Positions 8,773 to 17,255 of a stretch of DNA of 64,000 nt are shown in pieces. The position numbers were made by a program, and so were the translations under genes. Numbering within the stretch: position 1 is the first letter of the stretch; every line of letters begins with the position of its first letter. Below the pieces are notes generated by a model that saw only the letters and a list, made by a program, of their open reading frames with translations, had not been told where the DNA came from and made no database searches. The stretch spans positions 3,654,501-3,718,500 of the forward strand of contig NZ_CP152412.1 of assembly GCF_038957035.1 (NCBI RefSeq), read 5' to 3'. This DNA is from Bradyrhizobium sp. B097 (GTDB lineage Bacteria; Pseudomonadota; Alphaproteobacteria; Rhizobiales; Xanthobacteraceae).

Positions 8773-9545
8773 TTCTTTCGGTCAGCGATATCGGGATCGC
8801 GTTCGGCGCCGTGAAGGCGATCGATAACGTCAGCTTCGCGGTCGACGAGGGCCAGATCTTTTCCGTGATCGGTCCGAACGGCGCCGGCAAGACCTCGCTG
8901 TTCAACGTGATCTCCGGCGTCTACGTCGCTGGCTCCGGCCGCGTCGAGCTCTCGGGGCAGGACGTCACCAGGCTCGGGCCGGATGGGCTTGCGGCACGCG
9001 GCATGTCGCGCACGTTTCAGAACCTCCAGATCTTCCAGCGCATGACGGTGGCGCAGAATGTCATGGTCGGCCGTCACTTGCAGGAGAAATGCAATCTGCT
9101 GGCCGACATGCTGCGGCTGCCGTCGGTCGCGCGCCAGAATCGCGCGACACGCGAGGCGGCGCTCGCCTGTCTCGACGAGGTCGGTCTGCGCGGCAAGGCC
9201 GACGTGCTTGCCGGCGACCTGTCTTACGGCGGCTGCAAGCGGCTGGAGATCGCCCGCGCGCTCGCGGCCGAGCCGCGCATCGTGCTGCTCGATGAGCCGG
9301 CGGCCGGCTGCAACGCGGTGGAGACCGAAGATATCGACCGCGTCATCTGCCGCCTCGCCGACAAGGGGATCGCCGTCGTTCTTGTCGAGCACGACATGAA
9401 GCTCGTGATGAAGATTTCGAATCGCATTCTCGTGCTGGATCGCGGCAAGGTGCTGATCGAAGGCACGCCCCAGCAGGTGCGTGAAAGTTCGACGGTCCAC
9501 GATGCCTATCTCGGCACCCGCCGCGCGGAGGCCCAGCGTGCTTGA
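8769..9545 (+). CDS. livG: ABC transporter ATP-binding protein LivG
   Basis: A 258-residue ATPase starting at a GTG that overlaps the livM stop. Walker A is GPNGAGKTS (residues ~36-44), Walker B IVLLDEPAAG, and the switch His lies in VEHDMKLV. The signature loop reads LSYGGCKRLEIARAL, with Cys where most LivG proteins have Gln; the adjacent AAGCN also replaces the common AAGMN. LivG-specific elements (LAARGMSRTFQNLQIFQ) are intact, so it should be functional. It forms a heterodimer with LivF. Confidence 0.92.
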   Translation: MILSVSDIGIAFGAVKAIDNVSFAVDEGQIFSVIGPNGAGKTSLFNVISGVYVAGSGRVELSGQDVTRLGPDGLAARGMSRTFQNLQIFQRMTVAQNVMVGRHLQEKCNLLADMLRLPSVARQNRATREAALACLDEVGLRGKADVLAGDLSYGGCKRLEIARALAAEPRIVLLDEPAAGCNAVETEDIDRVICRLADKGIAVVLVEHDMKLVMKISNRILVLDRGKVLIEGTPQQVRESSTVHDAYLGTRRAEAQRA

Positions 9546-10242
9546 GATCGAGAATCTTCACAGTGCCTATGGGCGCATCGAAGTGCTCAAGGGCGTCTCC
9601 TTGCGTGTTGCGGCGGGCGAAGTCGTCGCGCTGATCGGATCGAACGGCGCCGGCAAGACCACGCTGATGCGGGCGCTGTCGGGCGTGCAGCCGGTGACGG
9701 GCGGAGCCATCACCTTTCTCGGTGAGCGGATCGACCGGCTGCCATCGCATGCGCGGGTCAGGCGCGGCATCGTCCAGTCGCCGGAAGGGCGTCACGTCTT
9801 TGCGCCGCTGAGCGTTGAGGACAACCTCAGCCTCGGCGGCTATCTCAGGCGCGACGGGGAGATCGAGCAGGATCGCGCGCGCGTCTACACGATGTTCCCG
9901 GTGCTGCATGAGAAGCGGCACCTGCTCGCGGGGGGCCTGTCCGGTGGCCAGCAGCAGATGCTGGCCATCGGACGCGCGCTGATGGGCAAGCCGAAACTGC
10001 TGCTGCTTGACGAGCCCTCGCTCGGGCTGTCGCCGCTGCTGGTCGATCAGATCCTCGGTGCGATCGCGGCCCTGAAGGCCGCCGGGGTCACCATCCTGCT
10101 GGTGGAGCAGAACGCCTCCGCCGCGCTCGAGATTTCCGACCGTGGCTACGTCATCGAGACCGGCCGCATCGCCTTCACGGACAGTGCATCGGCGCTGCTG
10201 AACGATCCGAGGGTCAAGAGCGCCTATCTCGGCCTCGAATAG
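9538..10242 (+). CDS. livF: ABC transporter ATP-binding protein LivF
   Basis: A 234-residue ATPase, last gene of the importer operon. The start is taken as the GTG at 9538, inside the 3' end of livG (8-base overlap), giving the normal LivF N-terminus LEIENLHSAYGRIEVLKGVS. Walker A is GSNGAGKTT, the signature LSGGQQQMLAIGRAL and Walker B LLLLDEPSLGLSP. The LivF element GIVQSPEGRHVFAPLSVEDN is present. Upstream frame-open codons would run deep into livG and are rejected. Confidence 0.92.
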   Translation: MLEIENLHSAYGRIEVLKGVSLRVAAGEVVALIGSNGAGKTTLMRALSGVQPVTGGAITFLGERIDRLPSHARVRRGIVQSPEGRHVFAPLSVEDNLSLGGYLRRDGEIEQDRARVYTMFPVLHEKRHLLAGGLSGGQQQMLAIGRALMGKPKLLLLDEPSLGLSPLLVDQILGAIAALKAAGVTILLVEQNASAALEISDRGYVIETGRIAFTDSASALLNDPRVKSAYLGLE

Positions 10243-10251
10243 GGCCGAGGA

Positions 10252-10389
10252 TTAGGCTCGGCAGTACCAGTGGATATTCGCGGAGCTCAAGCGATGCTCG
10301 TCAACACCGCGATGCAGACGCACCATCGCCATGTCGTGGTGCCCGGGCGCCGTGTAGGCGGGCGCCTCGCCGAAGCGAACGACATTCAT
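10252..10389 (-). pseudogene. Truncated cupin gene remnant (N-terminal 45 codons)
   Basis: A short frame begins two bases after the stop of the minus-strand oxidoreductase gene, encoding MNVVRFGEAPAYTAPGHHDM-type sequence and ending after 45 codons. From memory this N-terminus (NVVRFGEAPAYTAPGH, then MVRL) is typical of ~110-residue single-domain cupins that accompany catabolic genes. Here the reading diverges after MVRL and stops, so the beta-barrel with its metal ligands is missing. It looks like the 5' end of a deleted last gene of the ring-cleavage operon, lying against the livF end. A functional 45-residue peptide cannot be excluded. Confidence 0.55.
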
Positions 10390-10391
10390 GA

Positions 10392-11414
10392 TCAGGCTCT
10401 CGGTCGCAGGACGACGCGGTTGCGTGATGATCCGATCACTGCGGTGTAGGCCGCCTTCGTCTCAGCGAGCGGGTAGATCGAGGACGGGACGATCGGATAG
10501 GGGCGCAGGAAGCCGCCGGCGAACCCAGGTAGCACGCTACGCAGCAGCTCTGCGCTTTCGACCGTAGAAAACGCGAGGGTGTCGACGCCGACGTAGGTGT
10601 GCCGTCCGCGATAGAATTCCAGGATGTTGAATTTGACCGTCTTGTTGATCGTGGCAATCAGGATCTGCCGCCCGGCCTTTGCAAGCGAATGATGCGCATC
10701 GTCGAAATAGGGGTCACCGACCGTGTTGAAGACGATATCGGCTCCGTGGCCGTCGGTCAGTTCGCGCACACGTTCTGCCACGTCGGCCGTCGCGGAATTG
10801 ATGATCTCGATCGGGGCGTTGGCGTGGCCTTCATAGGGTTCGTCCTTGCGCACCACGCCGATCACCCTGGCGCCTTGCCAGGTCGCAAGCTGGACCGCAG
10901 CCTGCCCGACCTTGCCGTTGACGCCCATGACGAGGACATGTTCGCCGGGTCTCGGCGCGCCAGCTCGCCGAAAGCCTTCGATGGCTGTCACGAACGGAAC
11001 GCCGATCCCTGCAGCCTCATCCATCGAAATGCCGTCCGGCTTTTCGACCAGGGCCGCGGCTTCGACGACGACATGGCTGGCGTGGGTACCGTCGCGGCGG
11101 ATTCCGAGGTCGCCGGACGAGCCGAACACGGCTTTTCCGATCAATGCGTCCGGCCCTTCGACCACCCGCCCGGAAAAATCCCGGCCCGGGGTTCTTGGGA
11201 ACACCGCATAAGGCATCAATCCCGTGGCGGCCTTGACGTCCGACGGATTGACACCAGCAGCTTCGATCGCAACCACGACTTCGTGCGGTTGCCGCGTCAG
11301 CGAATGTTTCTCGATGGACGGCGCGATCGCCGCCGCATCGGCGGCCTTGGCATTGAGCCGCACGCAGGTCGCCTCGACGACGACATCGGTCCCCGATCTG
11401 GTGATGGCATTCAT
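10392..11414 (-). CDS. Zinc-independent MDR oxidoreductase (quinone reductase-like)
   Basis: A 340-residue medium-chain dehydrogenase/reductase. The GroES-like N-terminal domain includes EAAGVNPSDVK and PGRDFSGRVVEG; the nucleotide-binding fold has VLVMGVNGKVGQAAVQLA near residue 155. The catalytic and structural zinc cysteines of alcohol dehydrogenases are absent, which places it with the NAD(P)H:quinone or enoyl reductase branch. It is the fourth gene of a minus-strand operon after the dioxygenase, SDR and BKACE genes, so it probably reduces a maleylacetate-like or unsaturated intermediate. The exact reaction is inference. Confidence 0.82.
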   Translation of the reverse strand: MNAITRSGTDVVVEATCVRLNAKAADAAAIAPSIEKHSLTRQPHEVVVAIEAAGVNPSDVKAATGLMPYAVFPRTPGRDFSGRVVEGPDALIGKAVFGSSGDLGIRRDGTHASHVVVEAAALVEKPDGISMDEAAGIGVPFVTAIEGFRRAGAPRPGEHVLVMGVNGKVGQAAVQLATWQGARVIGVVRKDEPYEGHANAPIEIINSATADVAERVRELTDGHGADIVFNTVGDPYFDDAHHSLAKAGRQILIATINKTVKFNILEFYRGRHTYVGVDTLAFSTVESAELLRSVLPGFAGGFLRPYPIVPSSIYPLAETKAAYTAVIGSSRNRVVLRPRA

Positions 11415-11423
11415 AGCTCGCTC

Positions 11424-12332
11424 CTAAGCCTTGATTGTCTTCGTGGGCGAGGGCAGGCCGACGATCCGCCGGCTGTCCTCGATCGTCGCGACGGCGCCTC
11501 CGAGATCCTCGACGATGCGGCGCGCCTTTGTGACCATTTCCGCGTTGGAGGTCGCGAGCTGGCCGCGCGTGAGATAGACCGCATCTTCCAGGCCGATCCG
11601 AACGTGACCGCCCGCAAGATAGGATTGTGCAACCGTCGTGAATGCGGCCTTGCCGATGCCGACCGCGGTGAACTCCGCGTCAGGCGGCAGCAGGCCGCGC
11701 GCGTACAATACGGTTTCCGGGGAAGGCTGAAAGCCGTAACGAACGCCCATCACGAAGGAACACAGGACTGGCCCTCGCAGGGAGCCGTCGGCCAAGAGAT
11801 CGCGCATCAAGGCGATATCGCCGGAATCGAACAGTTCGATCTCCGGTTTGACGCCGGCGTCCGCGATCACTTTCGCCATCCGGCGAACGTTCGCCGGCGT
11901 ATTGATCACGACCTCGCCTCCGGAGTTCATGGTGTTGAGATCGAGCGTGCAGATGTCCGGTCGCAGCACGGCGATGTGCTCGACCCGCTTCTCCGGCGCC
12001 ATCAGGGTCGTGCCTTCGGCGGCCACCTTCGGATCGTCCTTGGACGGAACAAAGCGTCCGCCCGGTCCGGTCGTGATGTTGAGGATCAACGCGGGGTTGC
12101 GCGCGCGAATGCGCTCGACGACATCGACATAGTGGTCGAGCAGCATCGAGGGACGGCCGGTAAGCGGGTCTCGAACGTGGATATGGACGATGGCGGCGCC
12201 CGCATCGGCGGCGGAGAGACAGGCGTCAGCGATCTGCGCCGGCGTGATGGGAAGATGAGGGGTCTGCTCGGGTGTCGTCAGGTTGCCGGTGACGGCGCAG
12301 GTGATGATGACCTTTTCGTGGGGAGATCGCAT
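11424..12332 (-). CDS. Beta-keto acid cleavage enzyme (BKACE, DUF849)
   Basis: A 302-residue member of the BKACE/DUF849 family, whose founder Kce cleaves 3-keto-5-aminohexanoate with acetyl-CoA. The zinc-binding HIHVRDP motif is at residues 50-56; other family blocks are NITTGPGG, FDSGDIALM and GGHVRIGLEDAVYL, the last carrying the expected metal-ligand glutamate. In this family the product is acetoacetate or a related keto acid plus a CoA thioester. It sits between an SDR and an MDR gene in the ring-cleavage operon, so the natural substrate is probably a beta-keto acid formed from the opened ring. Substrate specificity cannot be read from sequence alone. Confidence 0.88.
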   Translation of the reverse strand: MRSPHEKVIITCAVTGNLTTPEQTPHLPITPAQIADACLSAADAGAAIVHIHVRDPLTGRPSMLLDHYVDVVERIRARNPALILNITTGPGGRFVPSKDDPKVAAEGTTLMAPEKRVEHIAVLRPDICTLDLNTMNSGGEVVINTPANVRRMAKVIADAGVKPEIELFDSGDIALMRDLLADGSLRGPVLCSFVMGVRYGFQPSPETVLYARGLLPPDAEFTAVGIGKAAFTTVAQSYLAGGHVRIGLEDAVYLTRGQLATSNAEMVTKARRIVEDLGGAVATIEDSRRIVGLPSPTKTIKA

Positions 12333-12344
12333 AGACTTGTTCCT

Positions 12345-13100
12345 TCAAAGCGAGCGGCCGCCGTCGACCACGAAAGTCGTTCCGGTCGCGAAGCCGAGTT
12401 GGGTTGCACAGGCGAGAATGGCCGAGGCGATGTCCTCCGCGGTCGCGATCCGCTTCAGCGGTGTCGTCGTCGCGGTCTTGGCGTTGAAGTCCGTGCCGCG
12501 CCCTGGAACGAAGCCGGTGTCGACCACGCCGGGTGCGACCGCGAGCACCCGCACCTCGGGGGCCAGCACGCGGGCGAGCGATTTCGTCATGACGTCGATG
12601 CCGGCCTTGACGGCACAATAGGCAATCGAGGAACCGATCCCGTTGGTGCCCGCGATCGATGATATCGAAACGACGAGGCCGTCACCGGATGCCTTCAGCA
12701 GCGGAGCGAAGGTGCGGATCGCCGCAAACTGTCCGCGCCAGTTGACCGCGAACATCCGGTCAATCAGGTCGTCGTCCAGCGCGTCGAGATCGGCGTGCGG
12801 CACCGGCTTGGTAAAGCCGGCGGCGTTGACGAGGATATCGAGCCGGCCGAAGCGCCGCTCGATCTCGGCGCGCAGTGCTTTCAAGGTTGCGGTCTGCGCG
12901 ACGTCGGCGATCAACGCGGCGTGGCCGTCTCCAGGCAAGGATTGCACTACCGTTGCCGCGGCGGCGGCTTCGTCCGGAACGTCGCGGTGGCTGATTGCAA
13001 TGCGGGCACCGAGTTCGGCGAAGCGCCTGGCGGACACGGCCCCGATGCTGCCGGCTCCGCCTACGACGAGCACGACCTTGTCCTTCATGGATTGATTCAT
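12345..13100 (-). CDS. SDR-family oxidoreductase
   Basis: A classical short-chain dehydrogenase of about 251 residues. The cofactor motif reads VVLVVGGAGSIG, the NAG motif is present as LVNAAG, and the catalytic Ser and YCAVK (Tyr-x-x-x-Lys) are intact. The start is placed at the ATG at 13100, which has a TGAGG ribosome site; a GTG at 13112 overlapping the dioxygenase stop (GTGA) is an alternative. It is the second gene of the catabolic operon. It may oxidise a hydroxy intermediate to the keto acid used by the next enzyme, BKACE; that link is inferred from gene order. Confidence 0.86.
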   Translation of the reverse strand: MNQSMKDKVVLVVGGAGSIGAVSARRFAELGARIAISHRDVPDEAAAAATVVQSLPGDGHAALIADVAQTATLKALRAEIERRFGRLDILVNAAGFTKPVPHADLDALDDDLIDRMFAVNWRGQFAAIRTFAPLLKASGDGLVVSISSIAGTNGIGSSIAYCAVKAGIDVMTKSLARVLAPEVRVLAVAPGVVDTGFVPGRGTDFNAKTATTTPLKRIATAEDIASAILACATQLGFATGTTFVVDGGRSL

Positions 13101-13108
13101 CGTCAGCC

Positions 13109-14011
13109 TCACTTGATCGGTGGCTTGGGGAGGATCGCTTCACCGTTTTCCATGGTGGAGCGATAGTTCAGCGTGTACCAGGGAGCGCGGACCCCGGGCG
13201 CCGGTGGATCGCCGTCGTCATGCCGGCGATAATCGCCGACCAGCGCGCGCGTCACCCCGAACACCACGTCGCTGTCCAGGTGTTCGTCGTCGTCGACGAA
13301 GACCTGCGTGATCAGCGTCTTGTAACCGGGCTTGAAGCCCAGGAAGTGCAGGTGTGCCGGCCGGTAGGGATGCCTGTTCTGGGCGCGCAGCATGTCGCCA
13401 ACCGGGCCGTCGGTCGGCACGGGATAGCCGGCGGGCTTGACCGATCTGAATGAGAACCGACCCGCGGCGTCGGTGGTGAACTTGCCGCGCAGGTTCATGT
13501 CTGCCTGCGTTTCGTCCTGGTTCTCATAGAGGCCGACCGGCGAGGATTGCCAGACGTCGACCTCGACATTGGCGAGGGGCTTGCCCGCGATGTCGACGAC
13601 CTCGCACGCGACGAAGAGTTCGGGGCCGGGTGTCGCCGAGCGAACGATCGATGCCCCGTTCTCCGTTCGGGGAGAATTGGCCCGCCAGAACGGGCCCAGC
13701 AATGCTGCCGCGGTTTCGGTCGCACCGGCGTTGCCGTTGTTCAGCAGGCAGACGAACGTCGAGAAGCCGGTCGCATCCGCGAAGAGGATGCCCTCGTTGT
13801 GGCTGTCGTGGGTGGCCTGTCCGATCCGGTTCAGGAAGTCGATGCCGAGATCGTATTCCGCCTCGGTGAGTTTCACCTCGCGGGCGAAGGCATGGAGGTG
13901 CCTGACGAAGGCTTCCATCACCGTTCGAAGCCGCGCGTTGTCGGCCGACGCCATCGCCCGCAACACTGTCGGCGTCACGTCCTCGAGCTTCTCGATAATG
14001 CCGTGAGACAT
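13109..14011 (-). CDS. Intradiol ring-cleavage dioxygenase (hydroxyquinol/catechol 1,2-dioxygenase type)
   Basis: A 300-residue intradiol dioxygenase, first gene of the minus-strand operon. The N-terminal dimerisation domain (residues ~20-110) precedes the Fe(III) catalytic domain. Likely iron ligands are Tyr162 (GLYENQ), Tyr196 (AGYPVPTDGPVG), and His220 and His222 (YRPAHLHF). The GYPVPTDGPVGDML and HPYRPAHLHF blocks fit hydroxyquinol 1,2-dioxygenases best, which produce maleylacetate; catechol or chlorocatechol cannot be excluded. The start at 14011 has a GGGAG ribosome site. It is expressed divergently from a LacI regulator with two LacI-type operators between. Confidence 0.88.
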   Translation of the reverse strand: MSHGIIEKLEDVTPTVLRAMASADNARLRTVMEAFVRHLHAFAREVKLTEAEYDLGIDFLNRIGQATHDSHNEGILFADATGFSTFVCLLNNGNAGATETAAALLGPFWRANSPRTENGASIVRSATPGPELFVACEVVDIAGKPLANVEVDVWQSSPVGLYENQDETQADMNLRGKFTTDAAGRFSFRSVKPAGYPVPTDGPVGDMLRAQNRHPYRPAHLHFLGFKPGYKTLITQVFVDDDEHLDSDVVFGVTRALVGDYRRHDDGDPPAPGVRAPWYTLNYRSTMENGEAILPKPPIK

Positions 14012-14038
14012 CAGTGGGCTCCCAATTGGTTGCTCAGA

Positions 14039-14077
14039 ATGCAATCGTTTGCATGAGATATTGCAATCGATTGCAAT
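14039..14077. promoter_or_regulatory. Tandem LacI-type operators
   Basis: Two palindromes lie in the divergent promoter region: ATGCAATCGTTTGCAT at 14039-14054 and the perfect 18-bp ATTGCAATCGATTGCAAT at 14060-14077. Both have the central CG and TGCAA half-sites usual for LacI/GalR proteins. Their centres are 22 bp apart, about two helical turns. They lie between the dioxygenase operon and the LacI gene. Confidence 0.82.
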
Positions 14078-14135
14078 GAGTCAAGGGAGCCGCTATGCTC
14101 ATTTCGCAAACGAGCTAAGCAGCAGGAATCGCTGG

Positions 14136-15149
14136 GTGAATCGACCAGTCACGACAATCAAGCAGATCGCGGACGCCGCCGGCGTCCATCCTTCGACCGT
14201 GTCGCGGGCTCTCGATCCCAAGAAACGGCATTTGGTCGCGGACGACGTCGCCAGGAGGATCTCCGCCCAGGCCGAGGCGCTGGGCTACCAGCCGAACCGG
14301 CTGGCGGCCAATCTGCGACTGGGTCGATCCGATCTCGTCGGTGTGCTGCTGCCCGACATTACCAATCCGGTGTTCGCTCCGATCCTTGGCGGCATTGCGG
14401 AGGTTCTTTCTGCGGAAGGCTACGCACCGATCGTCGCGGATGCCGGGAATGTATCGTCGCAGCAGATCTCCTTTGTTGAGCGACTGCTCAGCCAGCGGGT
14501 CGACGGTCTGATCCTGGCGACGGTTTCGCAGGATGACGAACTCGTCGGTTTCTGTATCCGGCGCGGCGTTCCCGTGATCCTGGTCAACCGATCCGAAGCG
14601 CGCGATCGCGTCTCCTCAGTCGTCTCGGACGACGAAATGGGAATGCGCCTCGCCGTCGATCATCTCGTCGATATCGGACACCGCCGCATTGCGCATATCG
14701 CAGGGCCGCTGTCGACATCAACCGGCGCGCTGCGGCGTGATGGCTTCGAGCGCGCGATGGCGCGGCACGGATTGACCGGTGTCTTACGCGAAGCCGCGGG
14801 ATACACGCGCGAAGGCGGCGCGCTGGCGGCGACGTATCTCGTCGGCGGGCCGCATCAGGTGACTGCGATCGTTGCCGCGAACGACCTGCTGGCGATCGGT
14901 GCCCTGGACGCGCTGCAGGAGCGGCACCTGCGGTGCCCGGAGGATGTCTCGCTCGTCGGTCACAACGACATGCCGTTCATGGATGTCGTCTCGCCGCCGC
15001 TCACCACCGTGCGCATCGAGCACCGCGAGATGGGGCGGATCGCTGCCAGAATGCTGATCGAAATGCTCCAGAGCAAGTCGGCCGAGATCCGGCACGTCGT
15101 ACTTCCTCCTGAGTTGGTCGTCAGGAAATCCACGCAACCGGCGGTCTAG
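14136..15149 (+). CDS. LacI-family transcriptional regulator
   Basis: A 337-residue LacI/GalR regulator. The helix-turn-helix and hinge are at the N-terminus (TIKQIADAAGVHPSTVSRAL, then GYQPNRLAANLRLGRS), followed by a periplasmic-binding-protein-like effector domain (VGVLLPDITNPVFAPILGG onward, and SLVGHNDMPFMDVVSPPLTTV). The GTG at 14136 is chosen: it has an AGCAGGA ribosome site and gives the normal distance to the helix-turn-helix, whereas the upstream ATG at 14076 lies inside the operator. It is divergent from the ring-cleavage operon and probably represses it until an effector, perhaps an aromatic pathway intermediate, binds. Confidence 0.88.
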   Translation: MNRPVTTIKQIADAAGVHPSTVSRALDPKKRHLVADDVARRISAQAEALGYQPNRLAANLRLGRSDLVGVLLPDITNPVFAPILGGIAEVLSAEGYAPIVADAGNVSSQQISFVERLLSQRVDGLILATVSQDDELVGFCIRRGVPVILVNRSEARDRVSSVVSDDEMGMRLAVDHLVDIGHRRIAHIAGPLSTSTGALRRDGFERAMARHGLTGVLREAAGYTREGGALAATYLVGGPHQVTAIVAANDLLAIGALDALQERHLRCPEDVSLVGHNDMPFMDVVSPPLTTVRIEHREMGRIAARMLIEMLQSKSAEIRHVVLPPELVVRKSTQPAV

Positions 15150-15561
15150 AGAATCTGCCGGCTGCTTTCGGCCGGGCGGGTCATCAAGGTTGCGCCGGCG
15201 CGGCCTGTCAGGAAGCACGTCGGCGATCTCGCCTTCGTCGCTGGTCGGAGCAGGGCACTCGTCATCCCGCAATGGTCGATCGATCGGGTTGAGCGAAGAG
15301 GTAGTGCCGCATTGGACACCGTACGATCCCGCCGGACATGCTGCGCCTGACGGTCAGCCCGGCGTGCGCCTTGGCTTAGCCCCGCGCTCCGCTATCCGCT
15401 ACTACCAGGCGCGCTTTCAAAGGCTTAACCTGCAGCTTGCAATTCCATTTGCTTCAGCGGCCGAGCATTGGGATAAGCAGCGCGCCGCCGCGATTGAGCC
15501 TCAATCCGGACACCGGCGGCTGCTTTAGGCAATCTCAACACTGTCGGACTAAGAAAGCTGA
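15150..15561. other. Intergenic region, no gene recognised
   Basis: These 412 bases between the LacI gene and a lipoprotein gene contain only short frames on both strands without ribosome sites or familiar motifs. No strong repeat or terminator hairpin stood out. Confidence 0.45.
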
Positions 15562-15996
15562 ATGTCTGTTCGTCCCTCACGCCGCCCAAATCTGTCGCGC
15601 GCGGCAGCCTTCGTTGCGCTGCTAGCCTCGGCTGCGGGCGTTTCCGGCTGCGCACAGATCGGCGACAGCGTGCCGTCGGCATTCGCCGATCCCGCCAAAT
15701 ACGATCTGTATGATTGCAAGCAGCTCGAGACCGAGCGCACGAATCTCGCGTCTCGCGCGACGGCTCAGGAAAAGTTGATGGCCAAGGCGGAGACCGGCGT
15801 CGGCGGTACCGTGGTCTCGGAAATGGTCTATCGCAACGAGCTGATCTCGATCCACGCCCAGCAGAGGCTGGCGGATCAGGCCTGGCGCGCCAACAAGTGC
15901 CATGAGAGCCCGCCGGACACGCCTGCGGCGGCCGCACCCGCGGCGCCTGCGCCGGCGGCGAATGGCCCGCGCGCGCCGCGAGGCCTCGTTCACTAA
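15562..15996 (+). CDS. Small putative lipoprotein
   Basis: A 144-residue exported protein. An arginine-rich N-terminus (RPSRRPNLSR) precedes a hydrophobic segment and the lipobox-like GVSGC near residue 30, so it is probably a lipoprotein of the cell envelope. The mature part has a helical stretch (residues ~50-110) and ends in an Ala/Pro-rich tail after residue 115. I do not recognise a named domain; the spacing of two cysteines (YDCKQLE and NKCHESP) suggests a possible disulfide. It stands alone between a LacI gene and a convergent monooxygenase gene. Confidence 0.7.
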   Translation: MSVRPSRRPNLSRAAAFVALLASAAGVSGCAQIGDSVPSAFADPAKYDLYDCKQLETERTNLASRATAQEKLMAKAETGVGGTVVSEMVYRNELISIHAQQRLADQAWRANKCHESPPDTPAAAAPAAPAPAANGPRAPRGLVH

Positions 15997-16045
15997 GTCA
16001 ACGTTTCCAGAAGAACCGGTAGCTGCGCGCGCAGGCGCGCTCGGC

Positions 16046-17248
16046 TCAGGCGCGCCAGTCGTAGATCCAGTCCTGCCGCGCCAGCATGCGCTGCGGACCG
16101 ATGGCGCGGATCGCAAGATCGCGCGCGATCGCCAAGGGTCCGCTCAAATGATAGATGCGGCCCTGCTGCCGCGCCATGCGCTGCACCTTCAGCACGCGGC
16201 CGCGCCGCATCTCGGCGTAGCGCTTCAACGCGGCGGGAATGCCTGCGGTGTTTTCGCCGGTGCAGTCGGCCAGGGCCTTGGCGAGCACGGCCGCATCCTC
16301 GATCGCCATGCCGGCGCCTTGCGCGGCAAACGGCAGCATCGCATGCGCGGCGTCGCCGAGCAGTGTCACCGCGCCTTCGTTCCAGCGGCCGATGTCGGGC
16401 AGGGTGAACAGCGCCCATTTGCGCCAGCCGTCGACCGCGCCGATCAGCATCCGCGCCGTGGCGGGCCAGCGCGCGGTAGCGAACGCGCCCTTGATCTCGT
16501 TGATGTCACCCGGCGCGCTCCAGCCTGGTCGGTTCCAGGTGCCGGACACGATCGCAACCACGTTGACCTGGCGTCCGGCCGAGATCGGATAGGCAACGAG
16601 ATGCGCGTCCGGCCCCATCCACAGCTGCACGCGCGGCGCGGTGTATTCGCGCGGCAGGGCGGTCGCGTCCAGCGTGCCGCGCCAGGCGATCAGGCCGGAG
16701 AATTGCGGCTGTACATCCGGAAACAAATGTCCGCGGACCGACGACCAGATGCCATCCGCGCCGATCAGCGCAACGGCCAATTCCTCTTGCCGTGCGTTGC
16801 CGCGGCGCTGCACCACCGTCAGCCCCTTGGCGTGCTTTGTCACGTCCTCGAACTGGCAGCCGAGCCGCAGATCGATATCGGGATGCTCGTTGACGGCGGC
16901 CTGCAACGCGGCCTGCAGATCGGCGCGGTGGATCACCCAATAGGGGGCACCGGCGCGGAACTCGGCGGCCCGGCCGAGCGGCATCCGCGCGATCTCGCCA
17001 CCGGCCCGCGCGCTCAGGATGTTGACGGATTCCGGCGTGACCGCGCGCCGCGCCAGCGGTTCCTTGAGCCCGAGCTCGACCAGGATGCGGCTGGCATTGG
17101 GAGAGAGCTGGATGCCGGCGCCGGCTTCCTCGAGCCGCTCGGCCTTTTCCAGCACGACGACGCGAAAACCTTGTGCCGCCAGGGTCAGCGACGCCGTCAG
17201 TCCCCCGATCCCGGCGCCGGCAACGATGACGGTTCGCGTCAGCGCCAC
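16046..17248 (-). CDS. FAD-dependent monooxygenase (salicylate hydroxylase-like)
   Basis: A 400-residue group A flavoprotein monooxygenase. The ADP-binding GAGIGGLTASLTLA lies at residues ~10-23, the family element GADGIWSSVR near residue 165 (the DG motif), and the second FAD motif LLGDAAHAMLPFAAQGAGMA near residue 295. Length and order match salicylate/3- or 6-hydroxybenzoate hydroxylase relatives. It would use NAD(P)H and O2 to hydroxylate an aromatic acid. It precedes a small CHCC zinc-finger gene by seven bases on the same strand. No catabolic neighbours are present, so the substrate is unknown. Confidence 0.86.
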   Translation of the reverse strand: MALTRTVIVAGAGIGGLTASLTLAAQGFRVVVLEKAERLEEAGAGIQLSPNASRILVELGLKEPLARRAVTPESVNILSARAGGEIARMPLGRAAEFRAGAPYWVIHRADLQAALQAAVNEHPDIDLRLGCQFEDVTKHAKGLTVVQRRGNARQEELAVALIGADGIWSSVRGHLFPDVQPQFSGLIAWRGTLDATALPREYTAPRVQLWMGPDAHLVAYPISAGRQVNVVAIVSGTWNRPGWSAPGDINEIKGAFATARWPATARMLIGAVDGWRKWALFTLPDIGRWNEGAVTLLGDAAHAMLPFAAQGAGMAIEDAAVLAKALADCTGENTAGIPAALKRYAEMRRGRVLKVQRMARQQGRIYHLSGPLAIARDLAIRAIGPQRMLARQDWIYDWRA

Positions 17249-17255
17249 GGAACGA

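Noticed and set aside
10599..12662. A 687-codon open frame on the plus strand
   Set aside because: It is antisense to two well-supported catabolic genes and has no domain; long mirror frames are common at this GC content.
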